Source of the DNA: an uncultured Eubacteriales bacterium
Lineage (GTDB): Bacteria; Bacillota; Clostridia; Christensenellales; Pumilibacteraceae
Direction of reading: 5' to 3'
NCBI GenBank assembly: GCA_900543755.1
Contig: UQSP01000004.1
Location: 1 to 64,000, forward strand
DNA length: 64,000 bases
Both the position numbers and the translations under genes were made by a program. The notes beneath the pieces are model-generated. The model made no database searches and was not told the DNA's origin. It was given only the letters and a program-made list of their open reading frames with translations. Below, in pieces: positions 42,541 through 51,813 of this stretch; positions within the stretch are counted from its first letter, which is position 1, and each line of letters starts with the position of its first letter.

Positions 42541-43875
42541 ATGGCTTTATTCAGCGGTCTCAGTGAAAAATTAAATCATATTTTCAGCAAGCTTAAATCG
42601 CGCGGAAAATTGACCGAGCTGGAAATTAAGCAGTCGATGCGCGAAATACGCATTGCGCTTTTGGAAGCGGACGTCAATTTCGGCGTTGTCAAGGATTTCA
42701 TTGCGCGTGTAAGCGAAAAAGCGGTAGGGGAACAGATTCTTAAAAGTCTTACGCCCGGTCAGCAGGTCGTCAAACTTGTCAATGACGAGCTTATAGAGCT
42801 TATGGGCAGCACAAATTCTAAACTTGAGGTTTCACCCAAACCGCCTACCGTGATAATGCTTTGCGGACTTCAAGGCGCGGGCAAAACCACAATGTGCGGC
42901 AAGCTTTCTCAATATCTGATAAAGCAGGGTAAAAAGCCCATGCTTGTAGGGTGCGATATTTACCGTCCCGCCGCAATAAATCAGCTTAAAATCGTCGGGA
43001 AAAGCGTAAATACCGAAGTATACGAACGTGGTACGCAAAAGCCCGCAAAAACCGCCAAGGAAGCCATAGAAGTTGCAAATTCAAAGGGCTACGATACGGT
43101 TATCTTAGATACCGCAGGCCGTCTTCATATAGACGAAGCGCTTATGGATGAGCTTAAGGAGATTAAGAAGGCGACTTCTCCGACCGAAATTCTCCTTACC
43201 GTTGACGCAATGACGGGCCAGGACGCCGTCACGGTTGCCTCCGCGTTTAACGAGCAACTTGACATTACGGGCGTAATATTGACAAAACTTGACGGCGATA
43301 CTCGCGGCGGCGCGGCACTGTCCATTAAAGCCGTCACGGGAAAACCCATAAAGTTTTGCGGCATAGGGGAAAAATCGGGCGACTTAGAGCCGTTTTATCC
43401 CGACCGCATGGCCTCGAGGATTCTCGGGATGGGCGACGTGCTTACGTTAATCGAAAAAGCCCAATCCGCCGTTTCCGAAGAAGAAATGAAGCAAATGGAA
43501 AAGAAATTCCGCGAGGCGAGTTTTACGCTCGACGATTTTCTTGTCCAGTTCGAAAGCCTGAAAAAAATGGGCAATATGAGCGACCTGATAGGTATGATTC
43601 CGGGACTCGGCAATCTTAAACTGTCGGAAAAAGATATTGATGAAGCGCGCATGGAAAAATTCAAGGCGATAATTCATTCCATGACCAAGCAGGAACGCGA
43701 TAAGCCCGAAATCATAAAATCTTCCCGCAGAAAGCGCATTGCCGACGGAAGCGGCACGTCTATTCAGGACGTAAATCAGTTGCTTAAGCAGTTTGACCAG
43801 ACTAAGGAATTAATGAAAAGAATGAAAAACGGCTCTTTTAACATGAAGGGCGGTAAACGCAAATTTCCTTTCTAA
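42541..43875 (+). CDS. ffh: Signal recognition particle protein Ffh
   Basis: GTPase of the SRP that recognises signal peptides at the ribosome. 444 residues: N domain (about 1-90), G domain with P-loop GLQGAGKT (109-116), DTAGR and TKLDGDTRGG, and a methionine-rich M domain (about 300-444, with GMIPGLGN and SRRKRIADGSGTS for 4.5S RNA binding). Its RNA partner is not in the window. Confidence 0.97.
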   Translation: MALFSGLSEKLNHIFSKLKSRGKLTELEIKQSMREIRIALLEADVNFGVVKDFIARVSEKAVGEQILKSLTPGQQVVKLVNDELIELMGSTNSKLEVSPKPPTVIMLCGLQGAGKTTMCGKLSQYLIKQGKKPMLVGCDIYRPAAINQLKIVGKSVNTEVYERGTQKPAKTAKEAIEVANSKGYDTVILDTAGRLHIDEALMDELKEIKKATSPTEILLTVDAMTGQDAVTVASAFNEQLDITGVILTKLDGDTRGGAALSIKAVTGKPIKFCGIGEKSGDLEPFYPDRMASRILGMGDVLTLIEKAQSAVSEEEMKQMEKKFREASFTLDDFLVQFESLKKMGNMSDLIGMIPGLGNLKLSEKDIDEARMEKFKAIIHSMTKQERDKPEIIKSSRRKRIADGSGTSIQDVNQLLKQFDQTKELMKRMKNGSFNMKGGKRKFPF

Positions 43876-43946
43876 GACGTTATTATTTTGCAGATAATTT
43901 CTGTTTCTAATAAGAAAAAAATAATTTTTTTAAGGAGAAAAGAACA

Positions 43947-44243
43947 ATGGCAGTAAAAATCAGACTTACCCGTATGGGCGATAAGAAATCGCCGTTTTAC
44001 AGAGTGGTGGTTGCGGATTCCAGGGCTCCGCGTGACGGCAAGTTTATCGATGTGGTAGGCACCTACAACCCCAAAACCGAACCCGCCGAAATCAAAATCG
44101 ACGCCGAAAAGGCAAACAAATGGCTTGCTAACGGCGCTCAGCCTACCGATACCGCCCGTGCTTTGCTTGTCAGCGCAGGTCTTTTGGAGAAAAAGGCTAT
44201 GCCTGCAAAGACAAACGCCGTAAAAAAGAAGAAAGGCGAATAA
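43947..44243 (+). CDS. rpsP: 30S ribosomal protein S16
   Basis: 98 residues, starting MAVKIRLTRMGDKKSPFYRV, the classic S16 N-terminus, with a Lys-rich tail. AAGGAGAAA precedes ATG by about nine bases. First gene of the rpsP-khpA-rimM-trmD group. Confidence 0.97.
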   Translation: MAVKIRLTRMGDKKSPFYRVVVADSRAPRDGKFIDVVGTYNPKTEPAEIKIDAEKANKWLANGAQPTDTARALLVSAGLLEKKAMPAKTNAVKKKKGE

Positions 44244-44351
44244 CTTCGGCTTAAATTAAAAGCGGTTTTTTTTGCAGTTATCTGTACGTAGATTAATAAC
44301 AGGGAGATGTTCCTTGTTTTTAAGGCTATGTGCAATTTAAAGAGGATTTTT

Positions 44352-44585
44352 ATGGTTGAACTTGTTAAATTTTTGGTGAGCGAACTTGTCGAAAATAAAG
44401 ACGGCGTCGTTGTCACCGCGGATAATGATAACACTATAAACGTTAAGGTTGACAAGTCCGATATGGGTAAAGTCATCGGTAAAGACGGAAGAATTGCCAA
44501 GGCGATAAGAACGATTGTAAAAGCTGCTTCCGGCAAAGAAGGCGTCAAATATTCGATTGTCATTCTTGAGGCGGACGAGCAATAA
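44352..44585 (+). CDS. khpA: KH-domain RNA-binding protein KhpA
   Basis: 77-residue single KH-domain protein (formerly YlqC) that acts with KhpB in RNA binding and cell-division control. The GxxG loop is in VIGKDGRIAKAIRTI. I start at MVELVKFLV (ATG 44352 with AGAGG seven bases upstream), which matches homologues; a longer frame adds unrelated residues. Usual place between rpsP and rimM. Confidence 0.95.
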   Translation: MVELVKFLVSELVENKDGVVVTADNDNTINVKVDKSDMGKVIGKDGRIAKAIRTIVKAASGKEGVKYSIVILEADEQ

Positions 44586-44595
44586 TACGCTTTTG

Positions 44596-44623
44596 ATTAG
44601 AGGGCTTTTTAACGCTCTCTAAT
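44596..44623 (+). other. Hairpin between khpA and rimM
   Basis: ATTAGAGGGC (44596-44605) pairs with GCTCTCTAAT (44614-44623) with one G-U. There is no clear T run after it. It may be a weak terminator or a processing site that lowers rimM-trmD expression relative to rpsP. Confidence 0.45.
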
Positions 44624-44670
44624 TTAATATAAAGCGGCAAATGCGCGACTGTTTTTTTTGCGAGGAATCA

Positions 44671-45180
44671 ATGAACGAATTTATTACAGTAGGACAAATA
44701 GTGCGAGCTGTCGGTATAAGGGGCGAAATTAAGGTTAAGCCCATTACCGACAATCCGGAGCGCTTTAAAAAACTGAAAATAGTTTATATTAAATCCCGTC
44801 CATACAGAATGGAAAATTGCCGCGTGGACGGCGAATTCGTTTATTTAAAACTTGCCGGAGTATCCGACCGTAACGAGGCGGAAAAGCTGAAAGACCTTTT
44901 TATAGAAATAGACAGGGTCAACGCTGTTCCGCTTGAGGAAGGCAGTTACTTCATCGCGGACATTACGGGTTGCAAGCTTTTTACGGACGACGGAGACGAA
45001 AAAGGTAAAATCGTGGACGTAAGCCAATACGGCGCGGCAGACGTTTTTACTGTTACGGACGGCAAAAAGACTTTAAGGTTTCCGTTTCTTAAGAAAATGA
45101 TTGTAAAAGTGGATGTGGAAAGCGGCGTTGTGATTGTAAAAAAGGACGTTTTTGACGGAGTTTGCGTTTATGAGGATTGA
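44671..45180 (+). CDS. rimM: Ribosome maturation factor RimM
   Basis: Assists 30S head assembly by binding S19. 169 residues: N-terminal RimM beta-barrel (ITVGQIVRAVGIRGEIKV) and C-terminal PRC-barrel (about 95-169, with FIADITGCKLF and LRFPFLKKMIVKVD). I start at ATG 44671 with GAGGAA upstream. It overlaps trmD by 11 bases. Confidence 0.95.
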   Translation: MNEFITVGQIVRAVGIRGEIKVKPITDNPERFKKLKIVYIKSRPYRMENCRVDGEFVYLKLAGVSDRNEAEKLKDLFIEIDRVNAVPLEEGSYFIADITGCKLFTDDGDEKGKIVDVSQYGAADVFTVTDGKKTLRFPFLKKMIVKVDVESGVVIVKKDVFDGVCVYED

Positions 45181-45847
45181 TATTCTTACGCTTTTTCCCG
45201 AAATGTTTGCGCCTCTTAAGTCAAGCATTATCGGCAGGGCTGTAGAAAACAACATACTTGACATACGCGTTACCGACATCAGGAACTATTCGTCCGACAA
45301 GCATCACAAATGCGACGATTATCCTTTTGGCGGAGGCGCCGGAATGGTTATGCTGCCTCAACCCATTTTTGACGCGGTTAACGCCGTAGACCCGTCGCAT
45401 AAGGCGTTAAGAATTTATATGTCACCTAAAGGGGAAACGCTTAATATGCCTTTAGTCAAAAGCCTTGCGGGTGAAAACCGTGACTTGCTTTTGCTTTGCG
45501 GGCACTACGAAGGCGTTGACCAAAGGGTGCTTGACCTTTGTTTCGATATGGAAATTTCCATAGGTGATTACGTGCTTACGGGAGGAGAGTTGCCCGCCAT
45601 GGTGTTGGTGGACTGCGTTGCGCGTTATATAGACGGCGTTTTGGGAAGTTCCGAATCGGTATCTGAAGAATCGTTTTCTGACGGAAAACTGGAATATCCG
45701 CAGTACACTCGTCCGCAGGTTTTTGAAGGGCTGTCCGTGCCCGAAGTTTTGCTTAGCGGACATCACGCCAATATAGAAAAGTGGCGTAAGGAACAGTCGC
45801 TGATTATAACCAAGAAAAACAGACCTGATTTAATCGGAGAGGAATAA
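45170..45847 (+). CDS. trmD: tRNA (guanine-37-N1)-methyltransferase TrmD
   Basis: SPOUT enzyme making m1G37, which prevents frameshifting. 225 residues: MRIDILTLFPEMF start, LLLCGHYEGVDQRV (near 103), the knot motif SIGDYVLTGGELPAM and a C-terminal DNA-like binding tail (VPEVLLSGHHANIEKWR). The start is inside rimM. It is followed directly by rbgA with a one-base overlap; the usual rplS is not between them. Confidence 0.97.
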   Translation: MRIDILTLFPEMFAPLKSSIIGRAVENNILDIRVTDIRNYSSDKHHKCDDYPFGGGAGMVMLPQPIFDAVNAVDPSHKALRIYMSPKGETLNMPLVKSLAGENRDLLLLCGHYEGVDQRVLDLCFDMEISIGDYVLTGGELPAMVLVDCVARYIDGVLGSSESVSEESFSDGKLEYPQYTRPQVFEGLSVPEVLLSGHHANIEKWRKEQSLIITKKNRPDLIGEE

Positions 45848-46695
45848 TGTCGGTAATAAACTGGTATCCCGGACATATGACAAAATCGATACGCATGATA
45901 GAAGAAAATATCAAGCTTATCGATGTTTTGATTTATGTTCTCGACGCGCGCGCTCCCAAAAGTTGCATTAATCCCGATTTTGCGCGGTATATTGAAAAAC
46001 TGCCCGTAGTTTATGTGCTTAATAAATGCGACCTTGCAGACAGCGCGGAAACCGAGAAGTGGAGCAAGCTGTTGTGCGGGGATAGAAGCGAGGCAATTAC
46101 GGTAAACAGTACCGTGTCTAAAAGTACCGCTTCGGTGCTGGCAATAATAAAAAAGCTTTGTGGCGGAAAAATACAGAAATATGCCGCGAAAAACATTAAG
46201 ACAACCATAAAAGCAATGGTAATCGGAGTGCCTAATACAGGTAAATCCACGCTTATCAATAATCTTTTGGGAAAGGCTAAAGCCATTACGGGAAACAGAC
46301 CCGGAGTAACACGCGGCAAGCAATGGTTCCGCGTCGGGGAATATATCGAGGTTCTCGATACGCCGGGTACGCTTTATCCTAAGCTTAACGATCAGGTTTC
46401 GGCGCGTCATCTTGCGTATCTGGGCAGTATAAAAGACGAAGTAGTGGATACTTTCGAGCTTTCCGTTCAGCTTTTATCCGAGCTGGCTATGCTGAAGCCC
46501 GACGCCATATCTTCAAGGTACGGTTTTATTCCTTCCGAGTCGGGAGAAAAGGACCTCGAGGAAGTGGCGCGCAGTCGGTCTTTTCTGCTTAAAGGCGGCG
46601 CACCCGATACGGAGCGTGCTTCCGTTGCGCTTATCGACGACTTCAGAAAAGGACGTTTGGGCAGAATAACTCTGGATAAGGCGGAATTGTTATGA
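45847..46695 (+). CDS. rbgA: Ribosome biogenesis GTPase RbgA (YlqF)
   Basis: Circularly permuted GTPase for late 50S assembly. 282 residues with the permuted order G4 NKCDL (about 58-62), then G1 GVPNTGKSTLIN (about 124-135), then G3 DTPG (about 175-178), and a C-terminal RNA-binding domain. WYPGHMTKSIR at the N-terminus is the family hallmark. It overlaps rnhB (ATGA). Confidence 0.97.
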   Translation: MSVINWYPGHMTKSIRMIEENIKLIDVLIYVLDARAPKSCINPDFARYIEKLPVVYVLNKCDLADSAETEKWSKLLCGDRSEAITVNSTVSKSTASVLAIIKKLCGGKIQKYAAKNIKTTIKAMVIGVPNTGKSTLINNLLGKAKAITGNRPGVTRGKQWFRVGEYIEVLDTPGTLYPKLNDQVSARHLAYLGSIKDEVVDTFELSVQLLSELAMLKPDAISSRYGFIPSESGEKDLEEVARSRSFLLKGGAPDTERASVALIDDFRKGRLGRITLDKAELL

Positions 46696-47291
46696 CGCAA
46701 AACCTTTTTGATTTCGACAGAAATTTTAATTTATCTGCTATTGCGGGAGTGGATGAGGCGGGAAGAGGCCCTTTGGCCGGACCCGTGGTTGCGGCATGCT
46801 GTATATTGCCGCTTGACTGCATGATTGACGGGATAAACGACAGTAAAAAACTTTCCGAGCCTAAAAGGGAAAAGCTTTACTGTGAGATAACGGCTTCAGC
46901 GTTTTTTAAAGTCAGCGTTATTCCGCAAGAGGTCATAGACGAAATAAATATACTTCGCGCAACTAAACGCGCAATGGCTGAATGTATAGAAAATATGCCT
47001 GTAAAACCCGAGCTTGTACTTATCGACGCCGTTGACGTAAAGGTTTCCGTGCCCATAAAATCCATAATAAAGGGCGACGCGCAAAGCTACAATATAGCTG
47101 CCGCATCCATAATTGCAAAAGTTACCAGGGACAGGCTTATGCGGGATTACGATAATCTTTATCCTCAGTACGGTTTTGCTAAAAATAAAGGTTACGGCAC
47201 CAAGGAGCATATCGAAGCTTTAAAAAAGTGCGGGCCCTGTCCTTTGCACAGAAAATCTTTCATAAAAAATTTTATCGGAGCCGACTTATGA
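46692..47291 (+). CDS. rnhB: Ribonuclease HII
   Basis: Cuts RNA-DNA hybrids and single ribonucleotides in DNA. 199 residues. The catalytic acids are in GVDEAGRGPLAGPV (Asp and Glu near 19-20), in LVLIDAVDV and in AASIIAKVTRDRLM. The C-terminus HRKSFIKNF is shortened but normal. Overlaps yraN by four bases. Confidence 0.96.
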   Translation: MTQNLFDFDRNFNLSAIAGVDEAGRGPLAGPVVAACCILPLDCMIDGINDSKKLSEPKREKLYCEITASAFFKVSVIPQEVIDEINILRATKRAMAECIENMPVKPELVLIDAVDVKVSVPIKSIIKGDAQSYNIAAASIIAKVTRDRLMRDYDNLYPQYGFAKNKGYGTKEHIEALKKCGPCPLHRKSFIKNFIGADL

Positions 47292-47653
47292 TAAGCACCA
47301 AGTTAAAGGGTAAATCCGGCGAAGAAATAGCCGTTCAGTACCTTAAAAATAAGGGCTATGAAATAATGGACCTCAATTTTACCACCGATATAGGCGAAAT
47401 AGATATAATCGCGGCACACGGAGGGTATGTGGTGTTTGTCGAGGTGAAATCCAGACTTAACGAAGATTACGGCTTTGCGGCTGACGCGGTTAATTACGCT
47501 AAACGCAGGAAAATAAATCAGGTCGCGTCGCAATATATAAAAAAATACAGATTGTTTAATTGTGCTGTGCGTTTCGACGTGATAGAAGTTTATACCGGTG
47601 ATAAGCACGTGGAACATATTGAGAACGCATTCGACAGCTATTTGAGGTACTGA
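47288..47653 (+). CDS. yraN: YraN family endonuclease-like protein (UPF0102)
   Basis: 121 residues with a restriction-endonuclease-like fold. GKSGEEIAVQYLKNKGY, the putative catalytic GEIDIIAAHGGYVVFVEVKSR (split here at the usual strand break) and a basic helix match UPF0102. Function unknown; in Firmicutes it follows rnhB. ATG 47288 overlaps the rnhB stop. Confidence 0.93.
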   Translation: MISTKLKGKSGEEIAVQYLKNKGYEIMDLNFTTDIGEIDIIAAHGGYVVFVEVKSRLNEDYGFAADAVNYAKRRKINQVASQYIKKYRLFNCAVRFDVIEVYTGDKHVEHIENAFDSYLRY

Positions 47654-47660
47654 CAACTTT

Positions 47661-48545
47661 ATGGAATTCAGAAAACTTACCGTTGACGATAAAAAATTGT
47701 TTCAAAGTTACATTGATAAAAACGATTTGGGTTGGGAATACAATTTTGCAACCGTTTTTTTGTGGGACGTTAATGATACAATGATGATGGCTGCAGAAGA
47801 CGGAATTCTGTTTATTTACAATACGTTTTACAACAGTATCGTTTTTATGCCGCCGTATATGAAGAACGATTCCGACTTTCTTAAAGCGGTGGGCAAAATT
47901 TCCGAATATGCGCGGGAAAAGAAAATTGTTTATCGTTTGCGCGGATTACGCCCCGAACAGGCCGCACTTTTGGATGAGACAAAATTTCTTACGGCAAGCA
48001 GCAGAAACGATTACGATTACATTTATAATTCGGATGACCTTAAATATCTTCGCGGCAAAGCTTTTCATTCTAAACGTAATTTTGTCACGCGTTTTGAAAA
48101 TACTTATAATTATACCGTAAGAGATTATACTCCCGAAGATTACGACGGTCTTATGGCGTTGTACGAAATCTGGAAAGACGAATCCTCGCATTCAACCTTG
48201 GAGGTGGAAAAAAAGGCTGTGGAACGCGCTTTTAAGTATCATAAACAACTTGATTTACGCATTGCAGTTATTAAAGTCGACGGCAAATATGCGGGATTCT
48301 CCGTTTCGTCCATTGAGTGCAACGGTATTGTTCATACGATATTTGAAAAGGGGTTAACGGAATACGTAGGAATATATCAGGCGATAAACAAGTTTGCCGC
48401 GCAGAGATATTTCCCGGACGGAACTTTCGTAAACAGGCAAGAAGATATGGGGATTGAGGGGTTGCGCCGCGCAAAACTTTCATACAATCCCGTAATACTT
48501 TATGAAAAACATTTTGCCGAGGAGAGAGCCGTTGACACCGAGTGA
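47661..48545 (+). CDS. DUF2156 family acyltransferase-like protein
   Basis: 294 residues. Two GNAT-like lobes as in the C-terminal domain of MprF/LPG synthases and FemX-type aminoacyl transferases. Signatures are the WEYNFATVFLWD region near residue 25 and NRQEDMGIEGLRRAKLSY near 265. No membrane segment, so cytosolic. Exact substrate unknown (a lipid or peptidoglycan aminoacylation is possible). It overlaps the next GNAT gene by 14 bases. Confidence 0.85.
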   Translation: MEFRKLTVDDKKLFQSYIDKNDLGWEYNFATVFLWDVNDTMMMAAEDGILFIYNTFYNSIVFMPPYMKNDSDFLKAVGKISEYAREKKIVYRLRGLRPEQAALLDETKFLTASSRNDYDYIYNSDDLKYLRGKAFHSKRNFVTRFENTYNYTVRDYTPEDYDGLMALYEIWKDESSHSTLEVEKKAVERAFKYHKQLDLRIAVIKVDGKYAGFSVSSIECNGIVHTIFEKGLTEYVGIYQAINKFAAQRYFPDGTFVNRQEDMGIEGLRRAKLSYNPVILYEKHFAEERAVDTE

Positions 48546-49521
48546 CGATAAATTGCTTCAGCTTTATATGGACGGTTTTCCGTCGGACAGTAAAGAATAT
48601 GCCGCTTATTTTATATCTTCCGTACCCGAAGAAAACATCGTTACTTTTGAAATGGACGGAAAACTCGTAAGCGCATGCTATATTGTTAAAAAAAGAGCTC
48701 TTCTGTTTGATTGTAATATTGAAGTCGATTATTTAAGCGCGGTCTCTACCTTGTCAGCCTATAGGGGAAGAGGTCTGGTGTCAAACGTAATAAAACCCGC
48801 TTTGTGTAAAATGCGCAATGGTAACGCGGTATTTGCCGCATTGTATCCGTTCGATTATAATTATTATTTAAGATATGGATTTGTAAACGCGTCTTATTGT
48901 GGAAAAACATTGATATGCGGCGGTAAAGATTATAAAATTAAAAAAGCTGAAGCTTGCGATAAAAATGAACTTAAAAAAATTTATGACGTTTTTTCTGAAA
49001 AATTTAATTTTTTTGAAGTGTACGACGAAAGTTTTTTTGAAAGTTATATTCAAGAGCTGGCAATTGACGACGGTGCAATTTATATAGCCTATGACAAAAA
49101 GAATAAACCGTTTGCGTTTTCGGCGATAGACAACGGCAGTATGGCAAAACATGCGTTTTTAAATTGCGGAGCGTTCAAAAAAATCAATTACTTTAAAGGT
49201 ATGACTTGTGAAAATTTTTCGGCTGGAAAATCGGCTTATGTGCAAATGCGAATAGTAAACGTAGAAAAATTTTTGGAATCGGATATTTTTCGCAATAAAA
49301 AAACGTCGTTTACAATTAAAGTCAGCGACGATATAATTTCAGAGAACAACGGAGTTTTTGTTTCGGAATTTTCTAAAGGGAAACGCCGTGTTTATAAAAC
49401 TGATGAAAAGGCTTTAAAAAATTCGGATAAAAAGTATGACGTCACATCGTTGGCAAATGCGTTTTTTAAGGGAGAGTGGCCTTTCAAACCCCCCAAAACT
49501 CTATTTATGGATAAATACTGA
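48532..49521 (+). CDS. GNAT family N-acetyltransferase, Eis-like two-domain
   Basis: 329 residues. The N-terminal GNAT fold has the acetyl-CoA motif AYRGRGLVSNVIKPAL (near 83), followed by a second GNAT-like domain and a C-terminal sterol-carrier-like beta domain (about 230-329), as in Eis-type enzymes. The start is TTG 48532 with GAGGAGAG seven bases upstream; the 14-base overlap with the DUF2156 gene couples the two. The second half is unusually AT-rich compared with neighbours. Substrate unknown. Confidence 0.78.
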   Translation: MTPSDDKLLQLYMDGFPSDSKEYAAYFISSVPEENIVTFEMDGKLVSACYIVKKRALLFDCNIEVDYLSAVSTLSAYRGRGLVSNVIKPALCKMRNGNAVFAALYPFDYNYYLRYGFVNASYCGKTLICGGKDYKIKKAEACDKNELKKIYDVFSEKFNFFEVYDESFFESYIQELAIDDGAIYIAYDKKNKPFAFSAIDNGSMAKHAFLNCGAFKKINYFKGMTCENFSAGKSAYVQMRIVNVEKFLESDIFRNKKTSFTIKVSDDIISENNGVFVSEFSKGKRRVYKTDEKALKNSDKKYDVTSLANAFFKGEWPFKPPKTLFMDKY

Positions 49522-49596
49522 TTAAAGCTTATTAACCCGTTTGCGGCGCAAAGCATATATATAGATAGAAATTTTCGCAGTAAAAAAGGAAAATAT

Positions 49597-50625
49597 ATGC
49601 TTACCGTCCGCGTTGATTTGTCTAAAATAAAACATAATATAAGCTACATTAAATCCGTAACGAACACGGAATTTTGCGCGGTAGTAAAAGCCAACGCATA
49701 CGGACACGGCTTATGTGAGTTTTCTAAAGCTGTGGAAGAAGACGTGGATTGTTTTGCGGTTGCGACCGAGTATGAAGCATTAAAGCTGGTAAAAAGCGGT
49801 ATAACAAAAAAAATACTGGTGTTTAATTACGGTTATCCTAATGAAACAGTGCCAAAAAACGTTATTCCTTCCGTATTTTCCGTTGAGGGGGTTGAAGCTT
49901 TAAAAGGGAAGGCAACCGAGGTTTCCATTGCGGTAAACACGGGTATGAATCGTTTCGGGGTAAGCCATGATAATTTTAATAAGGTTTTCGAAGCTGCTCT
50001 TAAACACGGTTTATCGGTGCATGGCGCGTACACTCACTTTTTTAACGAATCGGATGAAGAATCTTGTAAAAGACAGTTTATGGAATTTAAACGGGCGATA
50101 TTTTGTATAAAAGACTCCGGTATAAAATTTCATTGTTGCGCGAGTAATTGCCTTGTGTTGCCGCGCGAATATCATCTTGATATGGTAAGGGTGGGGCTTG
50201 CCATGTACGGATACGGATATAGGGGCGTTGTCCCTGCTATGGATATATACACGGACATAATATGGACAGGCAACGTTTCCGCCGGAGAACATATCGGTTA
50301 CGGTGACTTTGTCGCTCCTAAAAAAATGAAAATAGCATCCGTAAGAGTAGGTTACGGCGACGGTTTCAGAAGAATTAAAAATCATTATGTTTCCGTAGAC
50401 GGTGTGTTGTGTCCCGTTGTGGGCAATGTATGTATGGACGTTTGTATAATAGACGTTAGCGATATTAACTGTAAAGTGGGGCAGCGTGTATGTATTTTGG
50501 GCGAAAACATCGATTTTGACGATGTTTGTGTCACGCATAATACTATTTCACACGAAGTACTTACGATGATTAATGAACGAGCGGAGAGAATTTATGTCGC
50601 AGGACAAAATAGAATTCAGAATTAA
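49597..50625 (+). CDS. alr: Alanine racemase
   Basis: PLP enzyme making D-alanine for peptidoglycan. 342 residues, shorter than the usual 360-390. The PLP lysine is Lys31 in VVKANAYGHG, and the second catalytic residue Tyr253 lies in VGYGDGF. VGNVCMDVCIIDV near the end is typical. AAAGGAAAA upstream of ATG. The last 32 bases overlap the next gene. A serine racemase is a less likely alternative. Confidence 0.93.
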   Translation: MLTVRVDLSKIKHNISYIKSVTNTEFCAVVKANAYGHGLCEFSKAVEEDVDCFAVATEYEALKLVKSGITKKILVFNYGYPNETVPKNVIPSVFSVEGVEALKGKATEVSIAVNTGMNRFGVSHDNFNKVFEAALKHGLSVHGAYTHFFNESDEESCKRQFMEFKRAIFCIKDSGIKFHCCASNCLVLPREYHLDMVRVGLAMYGYGYRGVVPAMDIYTDIIWTGNVSAGEHIGYGDFVAPKKMKIASVRVGYGDGFRRIKNHYVSVDGVLCPVVGNVCMDVCIIDVSDINCKVGQRVCILGENIDFDDVCVTHNTISHEVLTMINERAERIYVAGQNRIQN

Positions 50626-51172
50626 AGCGCTTAAAATCAGGAGCGAATTGTCTTTTCGCGCCGAAAAAGATTGCAAAATAAAGCAAAAGGTGATAAAATT
50701 ATTATCGGGAATAAAAAGCGATTCCCTGTTTTTTTATTTGTCCATGGGCAGCGAAGTAGACACGAAAGACATTATTTCCGAATTATTCGGTAAAAAGGAA
50801 ATATTCGTTCCTTATACTTTCAAGGAAAACATGACGCCCGTAAAATTGCCTAATTTAGACATGATTTATAAAACGGACAAGCTTGGAAACGCCGAGGGAA
50901 TTGAAAATTTTTTATCGGAAGCTACGCGTTTTGATGCTGAAGCTTTAAGGAAAAATATCGATGTTACGGTAGTGCCTATGCTGGCTTTTAATAAAGACAA
51001 GTTTCGCTTGGGTTACGGCGGAGGATACTATGACAGATATCTTTTTTGCAGGCACACCGTCAAAATAGGGCTTGCTTACGACGAACAACAAAACGACGAA
51101 ATAGAATTCGAAAAACACGACGTGCCGTTGGATGTCATTGTCACACCTACGCGCGCAATCGGGAGGATATGA
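50594..51172 (+). CDS. 5-formyltetrahydrofolate cyclo-ligase
   Basis: ATP-dependent conversion of 5-formyl-THF to methenyl-THF. 192 residues. FYLSMGSEVDTKDI (near 45) and LGYGGGYYDRYL (near 134) are the ATP and substrate motifs. I start at ATG 50594 with GAGAG upstream, 32 bases inside alr. Its pairing with alr is not a known pathway link. Confidence 0.93.
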   Translation: MSQDKIEFRIKALKIRSELSFRAEKDCKIKQKVIKLLSGIKSDSLFFYLSMGSEVDTKDIISELFGKKEIFVPYTFKENMTPVKLPNLDMIYKTDKLGNAEGIENFLSEATRFDAEALRKNIDVTVVPMLAFNKDKFRLGYGGGYYDRYLFCRHTVKIGLAYDEQQNDEIEFEKHDVPLDVIVTPTRAIGRI

Positions 51173-51177
51173 CGTAA

Positions 51178-51795
51178 ATGGCTGTTAAAAAACCTTCAAA
51201 CGGAACAAAAGTTGAAAAACTTGTCGAGCGTAAACCTATCATCGAATATTTGCTTACAAGCGGCGGCATGTATTTGTATTCCGTAATGTTCTCGATTTTC
51301 GGTATAATTTTTATAATGGACCAGATACCGGGGTTCGTTAAAATTCTGCTGGGAATTGTTTTTATCGCACCGGTAGTCATAGTTGAATTTCAAAAGGGCA
51401 AATTTGCGGGAGAGAAAGAATACAAATTAAAGAACAAATTGATTTTATCGGATATACATTCAAAAAAGACAATAAAAATCAATTTTTTCAAATCGCTTTT
51501 ATATGTTCTGCCGTTTGTTGTTTCTGCACTTTTGTTTACTGTTTTGGGCATAGTTTTGAAACAGCAGTGGCTGCAAGGCGTAATGCTGTTGATTTTTTTA
51601 CCTATGACTCTTGTATTTACAGGTGCGGGACTTATAAAGTTTGAAGCAGGATTTATTTCTTGGTATTCTTTGTTGTCCGTGGGGTTATCCGTCGTTATTG
51701 TTTCAGCCGGATTTATTGCAGGTTATGTTTATAGCGTCAAGTCGCTTAAAAACCGCGCAATCGAAATTGTTAACGAAATTCGCAGTTACGAGTAA
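51178..51795 (+). CDS. Uncharacterised membrane protein
   Basis: 205 residues, not recognised. Hydrophobic segments near 27-46, 50-66, 101-122, 128-148 and 155-180 suggest five membrane helices, with a basic N-terminus (AVKKPSNGTKVEKLVERKP) in the cytosol and a charged C-terminal helix. AGGA nine bases upstream of ATG. It begins five bases after the folate gene and is followed by rsmD. Confidence 0.75.
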   Translation: MAVKKPSNGTKVEKLVERKPIIEYLLTSGGMYLYSVMFSIFGIIFIMDQIPGFVKILLGIVFIAPVVIVEFQKGKFAGEKEYKLKNKLILSDIHSKKTIKINFFKSLLYVLPFVVSALLFTVLGIVLKQQWLQGVMLLIFLPMTLVFTGAGLIKFEAGFISWYSLLSVGLSVVIVSAGFIAGYVYSVKSLKNRAIEIVNEIRSYE

Positions 51796-51813
51796 TTTTA
51801 CGGGTCTGGAATT

